Of a DNA stretch of 64,000 nt, positions 8,844 to 17,772 are shown piece by piece. The stretch comes from Tenacibaculum singaporense. GTDB lineage: Bacteria > Bacteroidota > Bacteroidia > Flavobacteriales > Flavobacteriaceae. Numbering within the stretch: the first letter of the stretch is position 1; the number at the start of each line of letters is the position of its first letter. Where the stretch lies: contig NZ_CP032548.1 in NCBI RefSeq assembly GCF_003867015.1, positions 434,001 through 498,000 on the forward strand. The letters are read 5' to 3'. The notes beneath the pieces were generated by a model, which saw only the letters and a list, made by a program, of their open reading frames with translations, did no database searches and had not been told where the DNA came from. The translations under genes and the position numbers were made by a program.

Positions 8844-9497
8844 CTAAATCATTCCATTCCATTCTTTATAGAACTGTTCTAAAAAACCTTCCATATAAGC
8901 ATGTCTTTGCTCTGCGATTGCTTTTCCTGTTGTAGTATTCATTTTATCTTTTAACAACAATAACTTCTCATAAAAATGATTAATAGTAGGTGCTGTTGAT
9001 TTTTTATATTCTTCTTTTGTCATTTTTAAATTAGGAGGAACTTCTGGATTGTATAATTCTCTATTTTTAAATCCACCATAATTAAAACAACGAGCTATCC
9101 CAACAGCTCCTATGGCATCTAATCGGTCTGCATCTTGGATAACATTTAACTCAGGAGAAGTGAAATTTTGTTTAAAGTTTCCTCCTTTAAAAGAGATATT
9201 GGTGATAATTTTTTCTATATGAGTAATTATTTCTTCTGATACTTGTTGACTTTCAAGAAAAACTCTTGCTTTTTGCGGACCTATAGCCTCATCACCATCG
9301 TAAAACTTACTATCCGCTATATCATGCAACAATGCACCTAAAGAAACCACAAACTCATCAACTTTTTCATTTTTTGCAATTAATAAGGCGTTTTTATATA
9401 CACGTTCAATATGAAAGAAATCGTGTCCGCCCTCAGCTCCTTTCAAAGTGTTTTTTACAAACTCAATCGTATTCTGTATTATTTGTTCTCTGTTCAT
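8844..9497 (-). CDS. HD-domain phosphohydrolase
   Basis: This 217-residue cytosolic protein has HDFFHIERVYKNA near residue 25, ALLHDIADSKF and IQDADRLDAIGAVGIAR. Together these give the histidine/aspartate metal ligands of the HD superfamily in the YedJ/PA-like subgroup. Such proteins hydrolyse phosphomonoesters or nucleotides; the substrate here is unknown. It stands alone, its start lying just after the terminator of asd. Confidence 0.85.
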   Translation of the reverse strand: MNREQIIQNTIEFVKNTLKGAEGGHDFFHIERVYKNALLIAKNEKVDEFVVSLGALLHDIADSKFYDGDEAIGPQKARVFLESQQVSEEIITHIEKIITNISFKGGNFKQNFTSPELNVIQDADRLDAIGAVGIARCFNYGGFKNRELYNPEVPPNLKMTKEEYKKSTAPTINHFYEKLLLLKDKMNTTTGKAIAEQRHAYMEGFLEQFYKEWNGMI

Positions 9498-9509
9498 ATT
9501 TCAAAAATA

Positions 9510-9539
9510 AAAATCCTGCACTTACAAGCACAGGATTTT
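9510..9539 (-). terminator. intrinsic terminator of asd
   Basis: Read on the minus strand, the arms AAAATCCTG and CAGGATTTT close a 12-base loop and are followed by a T-rich tract (GGATTTTTATTTTT). It separates asd from the HD gene. Confidence 0.75.
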
Positions 9540-9563
9540 AAACGTATTATTATAAATTTATAA

Positions 9564-10571
9564 CTAAGCAGTAACCGATGGCTTAACTAAGTTGTTAGCC
9601 ACTAAATATTCTGCTATTTGAATTGTATTAGTTGCCGCTCCTTTACGTAAATTATCAGCAACAATCCACATATTTAAGGTATTTGGCTGAGATTCGTCTC
9701 TTCTAATTCTACCTACAAAAACCTCATCTTTATTATTTGCTAAAATAGGCATTGGATATACATTATTTTGTACATCATCTTGTACAATAACACCTTCAGT
9801 TTGTGCTAATAACTCACGTACTTTCCCTAATTCAAAGTCATTTTCAAACTGAACATTTACAGCCTCAGAATGTCCTCCTGCTGTTGGTATTCTAACTGCT
9901 GTGGCTGTTACTGCAAAAGAATCGTCTCGTAAAATCTTTTTAGGTTCTTTTACCAGCTTCATTTCTTCTTTAGTATATCCATTTTCTAAAAATACATCAC
10001 AGTGTGGTAATGCATTTCTTCCAATAGGGTGCGGATATGCCATTTCGCCTTCAACTCCCGCTTCTTCATTATCTAATTGACGAACCGCTTTAACACCTGT
10101 TCCTGAAACAGATTGATACGTTGAAATTACCACACGCTTCATTTTATACTCTTTGTGCAACGGAGCCAATGCCATTACTAACTGAATAGTTGAACAGTTA
10201 GGATTTGCAATGATTTTATCTTCACTAGCTAGCACATCTCCATTAATTTCTGGAACTACCAACTTCTTCGTTGGATCCATTCTCCATGCAGATGAATTAT
10301 CAATTACTGTTGTACCAACAGCTGCAAACTTTGGTGCCCACTCTAAAGAAGTGTCTCCACCTGCTGAAAACAATGCAATATCTGGCTGCATAGCTACTGC
10401 AGTTTCTAAACCTACAACCGTATAATTTGTTCCTTGAAACTCAATTTGATTTCCTACTGAACGCTCTGATGCAACAGGAATTAATTCTGTTACTGGAAAA
10501 TTACGTTCTGCCAATACTTGTAACATTACATTACCTACCATTCCGGTAGCTCCTACCACTGCTACTCTCAT
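9564..10571 (-). CDS. asd: aspartate-semialdehyde dehydrogenase
   Basis: This 335-residue enzyme reduces aspartyl phosphate with NADPH on the route to lysine, threonine and methionine. It begins with the Rossmann motif VVGATGMVGNVML and contains ANPNCSTIQ with the catalytic Cys. The substrate-binding part around VRIPTAGGHSEAVNV carries the active-site His. Length and motifs are normal. It is transcribed alone; upstream at 10613-10620 a weak -7-like box (AACCTTTG on the minus strand) may be its promoter. Confidence 0.95.
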   Translation of the reverse strand: MRVAVVGATGMVGNVMLQVLAERNFPVTELIPVASERSVGNQIEFQGTNYTVVGLETAVAMQPDIALFSAGGDTSLEWAPKFAAVGTTVIDNSSAWRMDPTKKLVVPEINGDVLASEDKIIANPNCSTIQLVMALAPLHKEYKMKRVVISTYQSVSGTGVKAVRQLDNEEAGVEGEMAYPHPIGRNALPHCDVFLENGYTKEEMKLVKEPKKILRDDSFAVTATAVRIPTAGGHSEAVNVQFENDFELGKVRELLAQTEGVIVQDDVQNNVYPMPILANNKDEVFVGRIRRDESQPNTLNMWIVADNLRKGAATNTIQIAEYLVANNLVKPSVTA

Positions 10572-10735
10572 TTTTTTGATTTTTGAGTATAAAATTTATT
10601 GTTTGTATGCTACAAAGGTTTAAAAAAAACAAATTGGTTGTATCTCTTTTGTTAGAAAAAATACGTTAAAATTTAAAAAATATACCATTTAAGCTTAAAT
10701 AGTATTGTTTTAAACAGTAAAACTCAAAAAATCAG

Positions 10736-10743
10736 TACATTTG
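10736..10743 (+). promoter_or_regulatory. -7 box of trhO operon
   Basis: TACATTTG matches TAnnTTTG exactly. A TTG at 10714-10716 lies at a plausible -33 distance. The leader to the ATG at 10798 is about 50 bases, so the in-frame TTG at 10741 lies within the promoter and cannot be the start. Confidence 0.65.
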
Positions 10744-10797
10744 CACCGGTTTTCTAGAAAAACCACAACATTTTTGTCTAACTTAAAAAAGTATAGC

Positions 10798-11829
10798 ATG
10801 CAACTGTACAACAAGTTAAGCGCAGAAGAACGCGCTAAATTAATTGATGATGCGGGTAAAGACCGTATTACTATCTCATTCTATCAATATCATAAGATAG
10901 AAAACCCAACTTTATTTAGAAATAAATTATTCCTTGAATGGAACGAACTAGATGTTTTAGGAAGAACATATGTTTCATACGAAGGAATCAACGCTCAAAT
11001 ATCTGTTCCCTCAGAAAACTTTCTAGCGTTAAAAAAACAACTAGATAGTATTTCTTTTTTAAATGGAATTCGTTTAAACGTAGCTATTGAGCACGATAAT
11101 AAATCGTTTTTAAAACTAAAAGTAAAAGTTCGTAACAAAATTGTTGCTGACGGATTAAATGACGACACTTTTGACGTTACTGACAAAGGAGTGCATTTAA
11201 ATGCTAAAGAGTTTAATGAAATGCTAGCAGATCCAAATACAGTTTGTGTAGATATGCGTAACCATTACGAAAGTGAAATTGGACATTTTGATGGTGCAGT
11301 AACTCCAGATGTTGATACGTTTAGAGACTCGTTAGATATTATTGAAGAAGATTTAAAAGACCATAAAGAAGACAAAAACTTATTAATGTATTGTACAGGT
11401 GGAATTCGATGTGAAAAAGCCTCTGCCTACTACAAACATAAAGGCTTTAAAAATGTTTTCCAACTTGAAGGAGGAATTATTGAATATACTCGTCAGGTAA
11501 AATCTGAAGGGTTAGAAAACAAGTTTTTAGGTAAGAATTTTGTTTTTGATCACCGAAGAGCTGAAAAAATTTCTGATGATGTAATTGCCAATTGTCATCA
11601 ATGTGGAAAACCTTGTGACACACATACCAATTGTGCTAACGAAGGTTGTCACTTATTATTCATTCAATGTGATGAATGTGCTGAAAAAATGGAAAACACC
11701 TGTTCTCCTGAATGTCAAGACATCATTCATTTACCATACGAAGAGCAAAAAGAATTGCGTAAAGGGAAACACGCAAGCAATAAGATATTTAAAAAAGGAC
11801 GTTCAGAAGCTTTAAAATTTAAAAAGTAA
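10798..11829 (+). CDS. trhO: oxygen-dependent tRNA uridine(34) hydroxylase TrhO
   Basis: The protein is about 343 residues, starting MQLYNKLSAEERAKL. It has an N-terminal acylphosphatase-like region with SYEGINAQISVP and a rhodanese domain with the catalytic loop CTGGIRCEKASAYY. A Cys-rich C-terminal tail follows (CHQCGKPC, CANEGC, CDEC, CSPEC) that probably binds zinc. This is the YceA/TrhO family, which makes 5-hydroxyuridine at the wobble position using oxygen. It overlaps the next gene as TAATG. Placing TrhO beside TrhP couples the oxygen-dependent and the prephenate-dependent route to the same modification. Confidence 0.9.
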   Translation: MQLYNKLSAEERAKLIDDAGKDRITISFYQYHKIENPTLFRNKLFLEWNELDVLGRTYVSYEGINAQISVPSENFLALKKQLDSISFLNGIRLNVAIEHDNKSFLKLKVKVRNKIVADGLNDDTFDVTDKGVHLNAKEFNEMLADPNTVCVDMRNHYESEIGHFDGAVTPDVDTFRDSLDIIEEDLKDHKEDKNLLMYCTGGIRCEKASAYYKHKGFKNVFQLEGGIIEYTRQVKSEGLENKFLGKNFVFDHRRAEKISDDVIANCHQCGKPCDTHTNCANEGCHLLFIQCDECAEKMENTCSPECQDIIHLPYEEQKELRKGKHASNKIFKKGRSEALKFKK

Positions 11830-13076
11830 TGCAAAAGATTGAGTTAATGGCTCCTGCTGGTAATTTTGAATCGTTACAGGCAGCTTTAGACAATGGATGT
11901 GATTCTATATATTTTGGTGTGGAGCAATTAAATATGCGTGCTCGAGCATCTATCAATTTTACATTAGATGATTTAGAAGAAATCTCTCGTAGGTCTTCAG
12001 AAAAAAATGTTCGTACCTATTTAACACTAAATACGATCGTGTACGACCATGATTTGTCTATCGTAAAAACCTTAATCAAAAGAGCTAAAGAAGCGAACAT
12101 TACTGCTGTAATTGCAATGGATCAAGCTGTAATTGCAATGGCTAGAGCAGAAGGTATGGAGGTTCACATTTCTACTCAAATTAACATTACCAATATCGAA
12201 ACGGTTAAGTTTTATGCCATGTTTGCCGACACTGTGGTATTGAGTAGAGAATTAAGCTTACGTCAAGTAAAAAAGATTACTGAGCAGATTGAAAAAGAAG
12301 AAATCAAAGGGCCTTCTGGTCGTTTGTTAGAAATTGAAATTTTTGGTCACGGAGCCTTATGTATGGCGGTTTCTGGAAAATGCTACATGAGTTTACACTC
12401 GCATAATTCATCTGCAAATAGAGGAGCCTGCAAACAAAATTGTCGTAAAAAATATACGGTAATTGATCAAGAATCTGGTTTTGAAATGGAATTAGATAAT
12501 GAGTACATCATGTCTCCAAAAGATTTATGTACTATTGATTTCTTAGATCAGGTTGCCGACGCAGGAATTAAAGTATTAAAAATTGAAGGTCGTGGTCGTG
12601 CACCTGAATATGTAGCCAAAGTAATTAAATGTTACCGTGATGCCATTGACAGTTTACACAACGGAACTTACGATAAAGAGAAGGTTATTAGCTGGATGCA
12701 AGAATTGGAAAAAGTATACAATCGTGGTTTCTGGAACGGATATTACTTAGGTCAGAAATTAGGAGAATGGAGCAAAGAACCTGGTTCGCATGCTACTCAA
12801 AAGAAAGTATACTTAGGAAAGGGAATGCATTATTTTCCAAAAGCAGAAGTTGGAGAGTTTAAGATTGAAGCCTACGATTTAGCAATTGGTGATACTATTT
12901 TAATTACAGGACCAACCACAGGTGCTCAAGAAATGGAATTAAAAAGCATGTTTGTAAACGATAAAGAAGCACAAACCGCTACCAAAGGCGATGAAGTTAC
13001 TATGAAACTAGACTTCAGAATTCGCCCTTCAGATAAGTTATACAAAATTGTTAAAACTGAATTTGCTAAAAACTAA
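11829..13076 (+). CDS. trhP: U32 peptidase-family tRNA hydroxylase TrhP
   Basis: This 415-residue protein has the U32 signature MAPAGNFESLQAALDNGCDS at the start. The Cys-containing core GHGALCMAVSGKCYMS continues with RGACKQNCRKKY; these cysteines hold an iron-sulfur cluster in the family. A C-terminal beta domain follows. The YegQ/TrhP branch makes 5-hydroxyuridine in tRNA using prephenate. Its start and stop both overlap neighbours as TAATG, so it is translationally tied to trhO and the ferredoxin gene. Other U32 branches (collagenase-like, RlhA for 23S rRNA) are the main alternative. Confidence 0.85.
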   Translation: MQKIELMAPAGNFESLQAALDNGCDSIYFGVEQLNMRARASINFTLDDLEEISRRSSEKNVRTYLTLNTIVYDHDLSIVKTLIKRAKEANITAVIAMDQAVIAMARAEGMEVHISTQINITNIETVKFYAMFADTVVLSRELSLRQVKKITEQIEKEEIKGPSGRLLEIEIFGHGALCMAVSGKCYMSLHSHNSSANRGACKQNCRKKYTVIDQESGFEMELDNEYIMSPKDLCTIDFLDQVADAGIKVLKIEGRGRAPEYVAKVIKCYRDAIDSLHNGTYDKEKVISWMQELEKVYNRGFWNGYYLGQKLGEWSKEPGSHATQKKVYLGKGMHYFPKAEVGEFKIEAYDLAIGDTILITGPTTGAQEMELKSMFVNDKEAQTATKGDEVTMKLDFRIRPSDKLYKIVKTEFAKN

Positions 13077-13306
13077 TGGTTGTAATTACCTTACAAAGAA
13101 ACAAGTGTATTGGCTGTAATTATTGTGTGGAGTTAGCTCCAGCACAATTTCAAATGTCTAAAAAAGACGGAAAATCTGTTTTACTACATTCTACAGAAAA
13201 AAAAGGTTTCTTTACCATAAAATCGCATGACGATAGTATTTTTGAGGCTTCACACGAAGCGAAAAAAGCCTGTCCAGTTAAAATTATTGAGGTAAAACAA
13301 GTATAA
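13076..13306 (+). CDS. single-cluster [4Fe-4S] ferredoxin
   Basis: This 76-residue protein has CIGCNYC near the N terminus and a last Cys in KKACPVKII, giving four ligands for one [4Fe-4S] cluster; the second cluster is missing. The ATG overlaps the trhP stop (TAATG). Its strict coupling to an iron-sulfur tRNA hydroxylase suggests it supplies electrons to, or cluster atoms for, TrhP. That role is inferred only from gene order. Confidence 0.85.
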   Translation: MVVITLQRNKCIGCNYCVELAPAQFQMSKKDGKSVLLHSTEKKGFFTIKSHDDSIFEASHEAKKACPVKIIEVKQV

Positions 13307-13336
13307 CTTTATACCAAAAGAACAAAGACATATTAT

Positions 13337-13374
13337 AAAGCTCTCTTAATCTTAAGAGGGCTTTTATTATTTTT
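13337..13374 (+). terminator. intrinsic terminator of trhO-trhP-ferredoxin
   Basis: The hairpin AAAGCTCTCTTAA/TTAAGAGGGCTTT (one G-T pair) is followed by TTATTATTTTT and ends 6 bases before the dinB start. Confidence 0.8.
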
Positions 13375-13379
13375 ACAGA

Positions 13380-14462
13380 ATGGAATTACAACCTCCTTTT
13401 CGTAAAATTATTCATGTAGATATGGATGCTTTTTATGCATCTGTAGAGCAATTGGATAATCCTGAATTGCGAGGAAAACCAGTTGCTGTTGGTGGTAGTG
13501 AGGTGCGAGGTGTAGTTTCTGCTGCTAGTTACGAAGCTAGAAAATTTGGAGTTCGTTCTGCCATGAGTGGTGTGTTGGCTAAACAAAAATGTCCGCATAT
13601 CATTTTTGTTCCTCCAAGATTTGATCGCTACAAAGAAGTTTCTTCTAAAATTAGGAAGATTTTTTACGATTATACCGATTTGGTAGAACCTCTATCGCTA
13701 GATGAAGCTTATTTAGATGTTACTGAAAACAAAAAAGGAAATCCATCGGCTAGTATGATTGCCCAAGAAATTCGTCAGCGAATTTGGGAAGAATTAGAGC
13801 TACGAGCGTCGGCAGGAATTTCTATTAATAAATTTATTGCCAAAGTAGCTTCTGACATTAATAAACCTAACGGACAGAAAACTATTAATCCAGAAGAGGT
13901 TCTTGAGTTTTTAGAACAATTACCTGTAAATAAGTTTTATGGTGTAGGGAAAGTTACAGCCGCCAAAATGCACAATCTAGGTATTTTTACAGGCCTAGAT
14001 TTAAAACAAAAATCATTAGAAGAGCTTTCCAAATTGTTTGGAAAATCGGGAGTACATTATTACAATATTGTTAGAGGCATTCATAATTCAGTAGTAAAAC
14101 CTAATCGAATTCGAAAGTCAATCGCTGCTGAAACTACTTTTAGAGAAAATCTATCTTCTGAGGTTTTTATGTTAGAACGACTTGATAAAATTGCTGACGA
14201 ACTAGAACGTCGAATGAAAAAATCAAATACTAAGGGAAAAACCGTAACTCTTAAAATTAAATACAGTGATTTTACGCAACAAACACGTAGTAAAACTACA
14301 AACCATTACCTACAATTAAAAAAAGAGTTCTATCCTATCGTAAAAGAGCTATTGTACCAAGATACACTTAATAACTCTGTTAGGTTATTAGGAATTTCTT
14401 TTAGTAATTTAAATACTGAGAAAACTGAACCTGTTTGGGTACAGTTACGATTTGATTTTTAA
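13380..14462 (+). CDS. dinB: DNA polymerase IV
   Basis: This 360-residue Y-family translesion polymerase has the palm motifs VDMDAFYASVEQ (about residue 14) and SLDEAYLDVT with the acidic metal ligands. The helix-hairpin-helix thumb segment VGKVTAAKMHNLGIFTG and the C-terminal little-finger domain are also present. Length is normal. No SOS-type operator is evident. Its stop overlaps the stop of the convergent kinase gene by 4 bases, so the two transcripts collide. Confidence 0.95.
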   Translation: MELQPPFRKIIHVDMDAFYASVEQLDNPELRGKPVAVGGSEVRGVVSAASYEARKFGVRSAMSGVLAKQKCPHIIFVPPRFDRYKEVSSKIRKIFYDYTDLVEPLSLDEAYLDVTENKKGNPSASMIAQEIRQRIWEELELRASAGISINKFIAKVASDINKPNGQKTINPEEVLEFLEQLPVNKFYGVGKVTAAKMHNLGIFTGLDLKQKSLEELSKLFGKSGVHYYNIVRGIHNSVVKPNRIRKSIAAETTFRENLSSEVFMLERLDKIADELERRMKKSNTKGKTVTLKIKYSDFTQQTRSKTTNHYLQLKKEFYPIVKELLYQDTLNNSVRLLGISFSNLNTEKTEPVWVQLRFDF

Positions 14463-16381
14463 AGTATTGGTATTTTCAACGAAACTTTGGTCCCTTTAGG
14501 ATTTCCTTCTTCATCAATTATATCTGTATAAATTAATGAATAATTATTGGCATACTCGTTGGCAAAGTTTCGTAATCGTTCTTTAGTTAAATCTATACCT
14601 ATCGACCTTCTATTCAACGATTTGTTTTTTCTAATTTTCATAGCAGCATCCCTACCAATTCCATTATCTACAATATCAATTTGTATAAACTCATCTGATA
14701 TTTTTGTAACCGACAACGAAACTTCTTTTTTTCCTTTCTTAGATGAAAGTCCATGCCAAATAGAGTTTTCTAAAAAGGGTTGTAATATTAATGGCGGAAC
14801 TTTTATCCTTTCTATATTTACGTTTGAATCTATATTTTCTATATAATTAACTTCATTTGATAATCGAATGTTCTCGATACTCATGTATAAGTTCATTGTT
14901 TTTAGTTCTTCACTCAACGTTACTTCTTTTACAGATGAAGATTCTAAAATACTTCGAATTAGTTTTGAAAATTTATTTAGGTAATATACCGCATTCTTCT
15001 GTTCGTTATTTATAACATACAGCTTGATAGAGTTTAATGCATTGAAAACAAAGTGTGGATTCATTTGAATTCTCAAAGCCTCCTGTTCCAGCATCAATAT
15101 TTTTTTGTCATTATTCAACAATCGTTGTCTGTACATAGAATACAACAATACTCCTAACAATGCTATAGAAACTAATGCTATAATTAAAACATTTCTGTTT
15201 CGTAATAGTTTTAGTTTCGCTATTTCATTCTCTTTCGCTAAGTTCTTTATTTTATTTCTACTTACCTCATTATCATATTTATTAATAAGGTTGTTTACGT
15301 ATAGTATATTTTTATCGTTAAATGTTTTACGTTCTCCTTCAATAGCTTTCTTATAAAAACTATATGCTTTTTCGTAATCCTTTTTTTTCTCATATAGCTC
15401 AGACAAATACAAGTTAGATTGATTAATTCCTGAGGGAATTTTATGCTTATTAGCAACCTCTAAGCCTTTCTCTAAATATGTTTTTGCTTTATCTAAACTA
15501 TCTAACTTTAATTGTACATTACCAAACGTTATGTACACATCAGATGTATAATACTGGTTTCCTATTTTTTCTGAAATAGGCAACACTTCACTTATATATT
15601 TGTAAGCTTCATCGTACTTTCCTTGTAACAATAAAACATTACTAATACTGTTATGACAAATAACTTTTCCTATACTTGAATTATTCTCTATATTGTATTG
15701 TAAAGATTTGTTGTAATGCTCTAATGCAGCATCAATATCTCCCAAGTTTTGAAAAGCAAGTCCCATATTTTGATGGTTAATTGCCAGCCCTCTTTTATCC
15801 TCTGTTTTTTCTTGAATTAAAATTGCTTTTTTAAACTTTTCTAATGCCAGTTGGTATTGCTTAAGAGCCAAATAAATATTACCAATACTATTGTTTGATA
15901 TGCTTATACTTATTTTAGTATCAATATCAGGTATATCAATCTTATCAGCTAATTCAAGTGCCATTTGATGATAATTCAAGGCGTTTCTAATCTTATCTTG
16001 CCTTCGATATACTACTCCTATTTGATTAAGTGTAACAATTTCTGCATTGACATCTTCTATTTCTCTTGATAACTCAAGAGCTTTCATATAATTCTCTATT
16101 GAACTATCAAAAAAAGAGTTATTTCTATAGTGTCTTCCCAACAAATTATAAGCATATACCTCTCCTAATCTGTATTCTTTTTGCTGACTCTCTTTTAAAA
16201 GAAAATCTATGTCTTGTTTATTAAATCGTTCACGCTTAAAAAAACGATATAAATCATAATAATCATCTATCTTTTTTTCTATTGCTTGCTGTATTAAACT
16301 ATCTATACTTATCTCTTCTTCTTGTGAAAAACAAGAAAGTGCTACAGAAAATAAAAAGGTAATTATTATTAATTTCTTCAT
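14459..16381 (-). CDS. TPR-containing LytS-type sensor histidine kinase
   Basis: This 640-residue protein has a signal peptide ending SCFSQ, then about seven tetratricopeptide repeats (for example AEIVTLNQIGVVYRRQDKIR and AINHQNMGLAFQNLGDID). One membrane helix at about residues 395-415 and a coiled stretch follow. The cytoplasmic part has a His_kinase box MNPHFVFNALNSIK and an ATPase domain with DNGIGRDAA. The TPR part should lie in the periplasm and sense a peptide or protein. It is 0 bases from the LytTR regulator, its clear partner. Such pairs are expanded in Flavobacteriia; the signal is unknown. Confidence 0.9.
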   Translation of the reverse strand: MKKLIIITFLFSVALSCFSQEEEISIDSLIQQAIEKKIDDYYDLYRFFKRERFNKQDIDFLLKESQQKEYRLGEVYAYNLLGRHYRNNSFFDSSIENYMKALELSREIEDVNAEIVTLNQIGVVYRRQDKIRNALNYHQMALELADKIDIPDIDTKISISISNNSIGNIYLALKQYQLALEKFKKAILIQEKTEDKRGLAINHQNMGLAFQNLGDIDAALEHYNKSLQYNIENNSSIGKVICHNSISNVLLLQGKYDEAYKYISEVLPISEKIGNQYYTSDVYITFGNVQLKLDSLDKAKTYLEKGLEVANKHKIPSGINQSNLYLSELYEKKKDYEKAYSFYKKAIEGERKTFNDKNILYVNNLINKYDNEVSRNKIKNLAKENEIAKLKLLRNRNVLIIALVSIALLGVLLYSMYRQRLLNNDKKILMLEQEALRIQMNPHFVFNALNSIKLYVINNEQKNAVYYLNKFSKLIRSILESSSVKEVTLSEELKTMNLYMSIENIRLSNEVNYIENIDSNVNIERIKVPPLILQPFLENSIWHGLSSKKGKKEVSLSVTKISDEFIQIDIVDNGIGRDAAMKIRKNKSLNRRSIGIDLTKERLRNFANEYANNYSLIYTDIIDEEGNPKGTKVSLKIPIL

Positions 16382-17119
16382 TTAAAATTTTTCTAGGAAA
16401 TCCGACTTTCTCTGTCTAGAAACAGGAATTTTATGGTTATTTTCTAATACAACATAACCATCTGATTTTAAAAACTCTTTTATTTTATTCAAGTTAATTA
16501 TAAATGAATTATGTATTCTAAAAAAGTGATCTTCTGGAAGTAATGAGTTTATTTCTTTTAGTTTTTTTGTAACTACGATTTTCTTATTCGCTCCAGTAGT
16601 ATGAATCGTTGAATAATTACCATCTGACTCTACAAATAAAATTTCATCTTGAGATAAAAAGACTAGTTTACCATCAGTATTAATAGTTATTTTTCTCCTA
16701 TTAAACTTCTTATTAAAGCTTGATAATATTTTTTCAACCTTTTCAGTATTATTATTCTTCTTATAATGTTGTTTAACTCTACCTATTGTTTCCTCTAAAT
16801 CATCAGAATCAATAGGTTTAAGTAGATAGTCTATTGCCTGATTCTTTAATGCTTTAATTGCATACTCATTATATGCTGTTGTAATGATTATAGCAAAATC
16901 TTTATTTTCTATTTTTTCTAACAATTGAAAACCGTCCATCGTAGGCATTTCAATATCTAAAAAAAGGCAATCAATACTATTCTCATTTATAAACTTAATT
17001 GCTTTTTCCGCAACCGTGAATGTTTCTATAATTTCTATATCATTCCCAAAGCTTGATAACTCCCAAGAAAGCCCTTGTATTGCTTTTGGCTCATCATCAA
17101 CTATAACTGCTCTTAACAT
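16382..17119 (-). CDS. LytTR-family response regulator
   Basis: Translation most likely starts at ATG 17117-17119 (MLRAVIVDDEPKAIQG), giving 245 residues; a longer frame upstream adds 28 residues without domain match. The receiver domain has the DDE acidic pocket, phospho-acceptor in CLFLDIEMPTMDG and the conserved Lys in YLLKPID. The C-terminal LytTR domain reads ILFVESDGNYSTIHT through FFRIHNSFIINLNKIKE. It binds DNA after phosphorylation by the downstream TPR kinase, with which it forms a two-gene operon. Confidence 0.92.
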   Translation of the reverse strand: MLRAVIVDDEPKAIQGLSWELSSFGNDIEIIETFTVAEKAIKFINENSIDCLFLDIEMPTMDGFQLLEKIENKDFAIIITTAYNEYAIKALKNQAIDYLLKPIDSDDLEETIGRVKQHYKKNNNTEKVEKILSSFNKKFNRRKITINTDGKLVFLSQDEILFVESDGNYSTIHTTGANKKIVVTKKLKEINSLLPEDHFFRIHNSFIINLNKIKEFLKSDGYVVLENNHKIPVSRQRKSDFLEKF

Positions 17120-17304
17120 CTCATGTACATTTATATCAAATGTAACAGATAATATTTTAAAAATAAAATGTAACCAATACGATTTTAGCAAAAACCAGCT
17201 CAAAACTGTGTTGTAAACATATTTTTTTTACCATTTACACAAAAAAGCACACCATTTATACATCCTTTACATTAATAAACGTTCTTTTATATGATATTTG
17301 CAGT

Positions 17305-17396
17305 GTAATACACAAGGGGAATCATATTGATAAATTGGGGGATTAATCAATAATGATATTAAGTTATGAAACACCACTTTAAAGTGGTGTTTTTTT
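17305..17396 (+). ncRNA. candidate small RNA with two-G-run element (copy B)
   Basis: After a box GATATTTG (17293-17300, one mismatch from the -7 consensus) comes a stretch of about 90 bases. It holds AAGGGGA, 16 AT-rich bases, TTGGGGGATTAA (17314-17347), and then a perfect terminator hairpin at 17369-17396 with T7. Promoter, body and terminator make a short non-coding transcript plausible. The only frame inside is a nine-codon one starting at 17353, which runs into the hairpin. The unit lies upstream of, and divergent from, the LytTR/TPR-kinase operon. Confidence 0.4.
17369..17396 (+). terminator. intrinsic terminator of the candidate small RNA
   Basis: The perfect arms AAACACCACTTT/AAAGTGGTGTTT are followed by a T-run. 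No coding region ends nearby on the plus strand, which is why a small transcript is suspected. Confidence 0.75.
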
Positions 17397-17435
17397 ATAT
17401 ATAAATTTTTATGTTCGTTTATATTTATATACAAA

Positions 17436-17465
17436 AAAAGCTCAACTAAATTTAGTTGAGCTTTT
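17436..17465. terminator. terminator of rplU-rpmA
   Basis: The perfect palindrome AAAAGCTCAACTAAA/TTTAGTTGAGCTTTT lies 24 bases past the rpmA stop, with T-tracts on both strands. Confidence 0.85.
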
Positions 17466-17489
17466 ATTTTATCCTAATCAGTTAGTTTC

Positions 17490-17750
17490 TTAAGCCTCGA
17501 ATGGAGTTACAGAAACATATGATTTATTATCTCTTTTCTTTTGGAATTTTACAACACCATCAACCTTAGCATGTAAAGTATGATCTTTACCCATGTAAAC
17601 GTTTTCACCTGGATTGTGTTGAGTTCCTCTTTGACGAACAATAATGTTACCTGCAATAGCAGCTTGTCCTCCAAAAATCTTTACTCCTAATCGTTTCGAT
17701 TCTGATTCACGACCGTTCTTCGAACTACCGACACCTTTCTTATGAGCCAT
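17490..17750 (-). CDS. rpmA: 50S ribosomal protein L27
   Basis: This 86-residue protein begins [20 protein letters not shown], followed by [21 protein letters not shown], the invariant L27 sequence near the peptidyl-transferase centre. Unlike Firmicutes L27 there is no extra N-terminal cleavable peptide. It is 22 bases downstream of rplU in the conserved L21-L27 operon. Confidence 0.97.
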   Translation of the reverse strand: MAHKKGVGSSKNGRESESKRLGVKIFGGQAAIAGNIIVRQRGTQHNPGENVYMGKDHTLHAKVDGVVKFQKKRDNKSYVSVTPFEA

Positions 17751-17772
17751 CTTTGTAAGTTTTTAAAGTTAA

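Noticed and set aside
14459..14462. Functional antisense overlap of dinB and the TPR kinase
   Set aside because: Only the two stop codons overlap by 4 bases; such contacts between convergent genes are common and need no special explanation.
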